Assembly: GCA_027490595.1 (NCBI GenBank)
Contig: JAIXXU010000181.1
Coordinates: 1 to 6,925 of the forward strand
DNA: 6,925 nucleotides
Origin: Pseudomonadota bacterium
GTDB lineage: Bacteria > Bdellovibrionota_B > Oligoflexia > Silvanigrellales > Silvanigrellaceae
Direction: 5' to 3'
Shown: positions 5,677-6,925 of the stretch, piece by piece
Position numbering within the stretch: the stretch's first letter is position 1
How the letters are laid out: the number at the start of each line of letters is the position of its first letter
Made by a program: the position numbers and the translations under genes
Notes under the pieces: generated by a model
Databases searched by the model: none
Seen by the model: only the letters and a program-made list of their open reading frames with translations
Told to the model about the DNA's origin: nothing

Positions 5677-6615
5677 ATGTCTGTTGTTACTGCTCAAATG
5701 GTTAAAGAACTTCGTGAAATGACTCTAGCCGGAATGTCTGATTGTAAAAAAGCACTGGATGCAACTTCAGGCGACATGGAAAAAGCCGTTATTTTTCTCA
5801 GAGAGAAAGGTCTGGCTCAGGCTGCTAAAAAAGCCGATCGTGCTGCTAGCGAAGGCGTTGTTGCTACTGTTGTGAAAGATTCCACTCAGGGTTTTTTGGT
5901 TGAAGTGAATTGCGAAACAGACTTTGTGACCAAAAACGAAGGCTTTCAAAAGTTTGTTTCTAGCTTGCAAGCTATTATCGAGAAAGTTTCCCCTGCCAAT
6001 TTAGAAGATTTGCTTGCTTTATCTTTAGAGGGCTCACATACAGTTAAGGAGGCTACAACTCAGCTTGTAGCTACCATTGGTGAAAACATTAACGTGCGTC
6101 GTTTTGCGCAGCTTGGCAATGGCCAAAACCACGTAGGATCTTATGTGCATGGTGGTGGTAAAATTGGGGTTCTTGTGGAACTTTCTGCTCCCAATATCCA
6201 ACCTCATGTTGCAGACACGCGGTTGGCTGAAGTCTCCAAAGATGTAGCTCTCCAAGTGGCAGCAATGAAACCTCAATTTCTTGATGAGGCTTCCATTCCT
6301 GCGGACTTATTGAAGACTGAAGAGAACATCATTCGTAATAAATTTAAAGATAAACCTGAGGCTGCTCTTGCTAAAATTGTTCCAAGCAGTTTGAAAACTT
6401 TGTTCAAAGAAATTTGCTTGAATGACCAAGTCTTCGTAAAAGATGACAGTAAATCAGTTGCTTCTTACGTTGCTGAATGTGGTAAGAAAATCGGTCTTGA
6501 GGGCCTTCATATTTCTTCGTTTATGAGCTTTGAATTAGGCCAAGGCGTGGAGAAAAAATCTGAAGATTTTGCTGCCGAAGTTGCTGCTACAGTTGCTTCA
6601 GCAAAAGCCAACTAA
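5677..6615 (+). CDS. tsf: Elongation factor Ts
   Basis: EF-Ts is the guanine-nucleotide exchange factor that regenerates EF-Tu-GTP in the cytoplasm. The 312-residue protein begins MSVVTAQMVKELREMTLAGM, the UBA-like N-terminal domain that contacts EF-Tu, and continues DCKKALDAT...GDMEKAV. The exchange signature TDFV is at 81-84, in the Asp-Phe context that displaces Mg2+ from EF-Tu. Next come the core (NVRRFAQLG, HGGGKIGVLVEL), the coiled-coil region, and the usual ending QVFVKD...FMSFELGQGVEKKSEDFAAEV. Length and motifs are those of a normal full-size bacterial EF-Ts. It is cotranscribed with rpsB, and the operon ends at the terminator 24 nt downstream, so pyrH and frr, often next in the cluster, are not here. 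Confidence 0.98.
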   Translation: MSVVTAQMVKELREMTLAGMSDCKKALDATSGDMEKAVIFLREKGLAQAAKKADRAASEGVVATVVKDSTQGFLVEVNCETDFVTKNEGFQKFVSSLQAIIEKVSPANLEDLLALSLEGSHTVKEATTQLVATIGENINVRRFAQLGNGQNHVGSYVHGGGKIGVLVELSAPNIQPHVADTRLAEVSKDVALQVAAMKPQFLDEASIPADLLKTEENIIRNKFKDKPEAALAKIVPSSLKTLFKEICLNDQVFVKDDSKSVASYVAECGKKIGLEGLHISSFMSFELGQGVEKKSEDFAAEVAATVASAKAN

Positions 6616-6617
6616 CG

Positions 6618-6644
6618 TTTTCTTTGACTTTTCTTAAGAAAAAG
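6618..6644 (+). repeat. T-rich post-stop element, copy 2
   Basis: The element begins 3 nt after the tsf stop and resembles the element at 4691-4718. It contains TTGACT and a perfect 14-bp palindrome TTTTCTTAAGAAAA (6629-6642). The palindrome runs into the left arm of the tsf terminator. No -10 suitable for a promoter follows. Confidence 0.4.
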
Positions 6645-6667
6645 GCTGGTTTTAAACCAGCCTTTTT
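6639..6667 (+). terminator. Intrinsic terminator of rpsB-tsf, possibly bidirectional
   Basis: GGCTGGTT (6644-6651) pairs with AACCAGCC (6655-6662) around a 3-nt loop. Flanking AAAAA (6639-6643) and TTTTT (6663-6667) extend the stem to 13 bp and supply a U-tract, continued by TTTTATTTT. The A-run on the left gives a matching U-tract on the other strand, so it could also end a convergent minus-strand transcript. Confidence 0.92.
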
Positions 6668-6711
6668 ATTTTATTTTTATTCTTGGGTCAAACTCAATCT
6701 CTTTTGTCCAT

Positions 6712-6749
6712 GATTTGTTTGGCATCCAAGTTTCTGGATGCAACAAATC
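6712..6749. repeat. Strong imperfect hairpin in the 3' intergenic region
   Basis: GATTTGTT plus GCATCC (6712-6719, 6722-6727) pair with GGATGC plus AACAAATC (6736-6741, 6742-6749). This gives 14 bp with a 2-nt bulge (TG, 6720-6721) and an 8-nt loop that one further A-T pair can shorten. No T-run follows on either strand, so it is not a classical terminator. It may be a small-RNA element, a processing site, or one end of a small repeated element. Confidence 0.55.
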
Positions 6750-6768
6750 TCAGCTGTTTCCTTCGAAT

Positions 6769-6925
6769 CTAAGACAATTCTTTAATTTTATGAATAAGAT
6801 TTTTACACGTATTCGTTAAGCTTGATTTTCGTAATACACTGTTTGGTAACAATCTGTGGTTTTGATAGCAAATGATGCCAATGAGATCTTCCATGTCTAA
6901 TGTGTGGGATAAGGTGTGGGATGAA
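6769..6925 (-). CDS. Possible 3' end of a convergent hypothetical gene
   Basis: Read on the minus strand from the window edge, 51 codons are open to a TAG at 6771-6769. The peptide contains DMEDLIGIICYQNHRLL and ends with a helix-like KNLIHKIKELS. Codon use (TTA, ATT, AAA, GAA) resembles the neighbours. The bidirectional terminator at 6639-6667 would serve a convergent gene. A second minus frame is also open from the edge for 40 codons, ending in TAA. A plus-strand frame starting at 6872 runs off the edge too. With so short a stretch I cannot decide, and no family is recognised. Confidence 0.25.
   Translation of the reverse strand, partial: SSHTLSHTLDMEDLIGIICYQNHRLLPNSVLRKSSLTNTCKNLIHKIKELS

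Larger units (their letters stand above)
6668..6925. other. Right-hand region without a confident gene
   Basis: After the tsf terminator these 258 nt are AT-rich. They hold the hairpin at 6712-6749, the uncertain minus-strand reading frame from the edge, and at the extreme right a 12-nt imperfect tandem repeat based on GTGTGGGAT (6902-6925). No tRNA, promoter of good quality or pyrH start is visible. Confidence 0.6.

Noticed and set aside
5244..6276. Minus-strand reading frames 5244-5582, 5767-5970 and 6034-6276
   Set aside because: All are antisense to rpsB or tsf, which are strongly conserved on the plus strand; no own start signals are seen.
6822..6852. Promoter TTGATT with TAACAA before the right edge
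   Set aside because: Weak -10 (3 of 6) and a 19-nt spacer in AT-rich sequence; indistinguishable from chance.
6872..6925. Plus-strand gene start (MMPMRSSMSNVWDKVWDE, open to the edge)
   Set aside because: Only 18 codons, weak ribosome binding site and no clear promoter. The minus strand has a longer open frame here, so neither is secure.
1..6925. CRISPR array, tRNA, rRNA, insertion sequence or phage genes
   Set aside because: No regularly spaced repeats, cloverleaf, transposase motif or flanking target duplication was seen on either strand.

Overview
The window is AT-rich bacterial chromosomal DNA with tightly packed genes, clear Shine-Dalgarno sites and E. coli-like ribosomal protein S2 and EF-Ts sequences. 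Proteobacteria-like synteny remnants (a cdsA-like gene near rpsB-tsf) and a lineage-specific Hsp70 gene set suggest a low-GC relative of the former deltaproteobacteria, possibly Bdellovibrionota/Oligoflexia. That placement is a guess from gene content; no marker here settles it.

Layout, left to right. A minus-strand gene start (1-180) encodes a hydrophobic N-terminus resembling CdsA, phosphatidate cytidylyltransferase. A divergent intergenic region (181-339) with several inverted repeats follows. Next are three plus-strand genes joined by two ATGA stop/start overlaps: a divergent Hsp70 (340-2388), a 471-residue protein I do not recognise (2385-3800), and a 149-residue protein with a degenerate J-domain-like segment (3797-4246). 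A separately spaced small lysine-rich helical protein follows (4291-4689), perhaps with its own promoter. The translation operon rpsB-tsf (4861-6615) comes next, with a promoter-like sequence, a leader of roughly 125 nt that can fold against the rpsB ribosome binding site, and a strong bidirectional-looking terminator (6639-6667). The last ~250 bases hold an unexplained strong hairpin (6712-6749) and possibly the 3' end of a convergent minus-strand gene.

The most interesting part is the Hsp70 / unknown / J-like module. The Hsp70 keeps its ATPase motifs and interdomain linker. It has about 43 extra residues where DnaK has the L1,2 loop that arches over bound peptide, and a lid joined by a Gln/Ser/Lys-rich linker. 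The putative J-like partner has the spacing of J-domain helices II-IV, but Pro-Pro-Glu stands where canonical J-domains have His-Pro-Asp. Translational coupling suggests the three proteins are made in proportion and work together, with the middle protein a candidate client, adaptor or exchange factor. This is inference from sequence and context: no structure prediction or database search was possible.

rpsB and tsf are ordinary housekeeping genes. Their leader and a T-rich element found just after the stop codons of both the 132-residue gene and tsf are the regulatory points worth checking.
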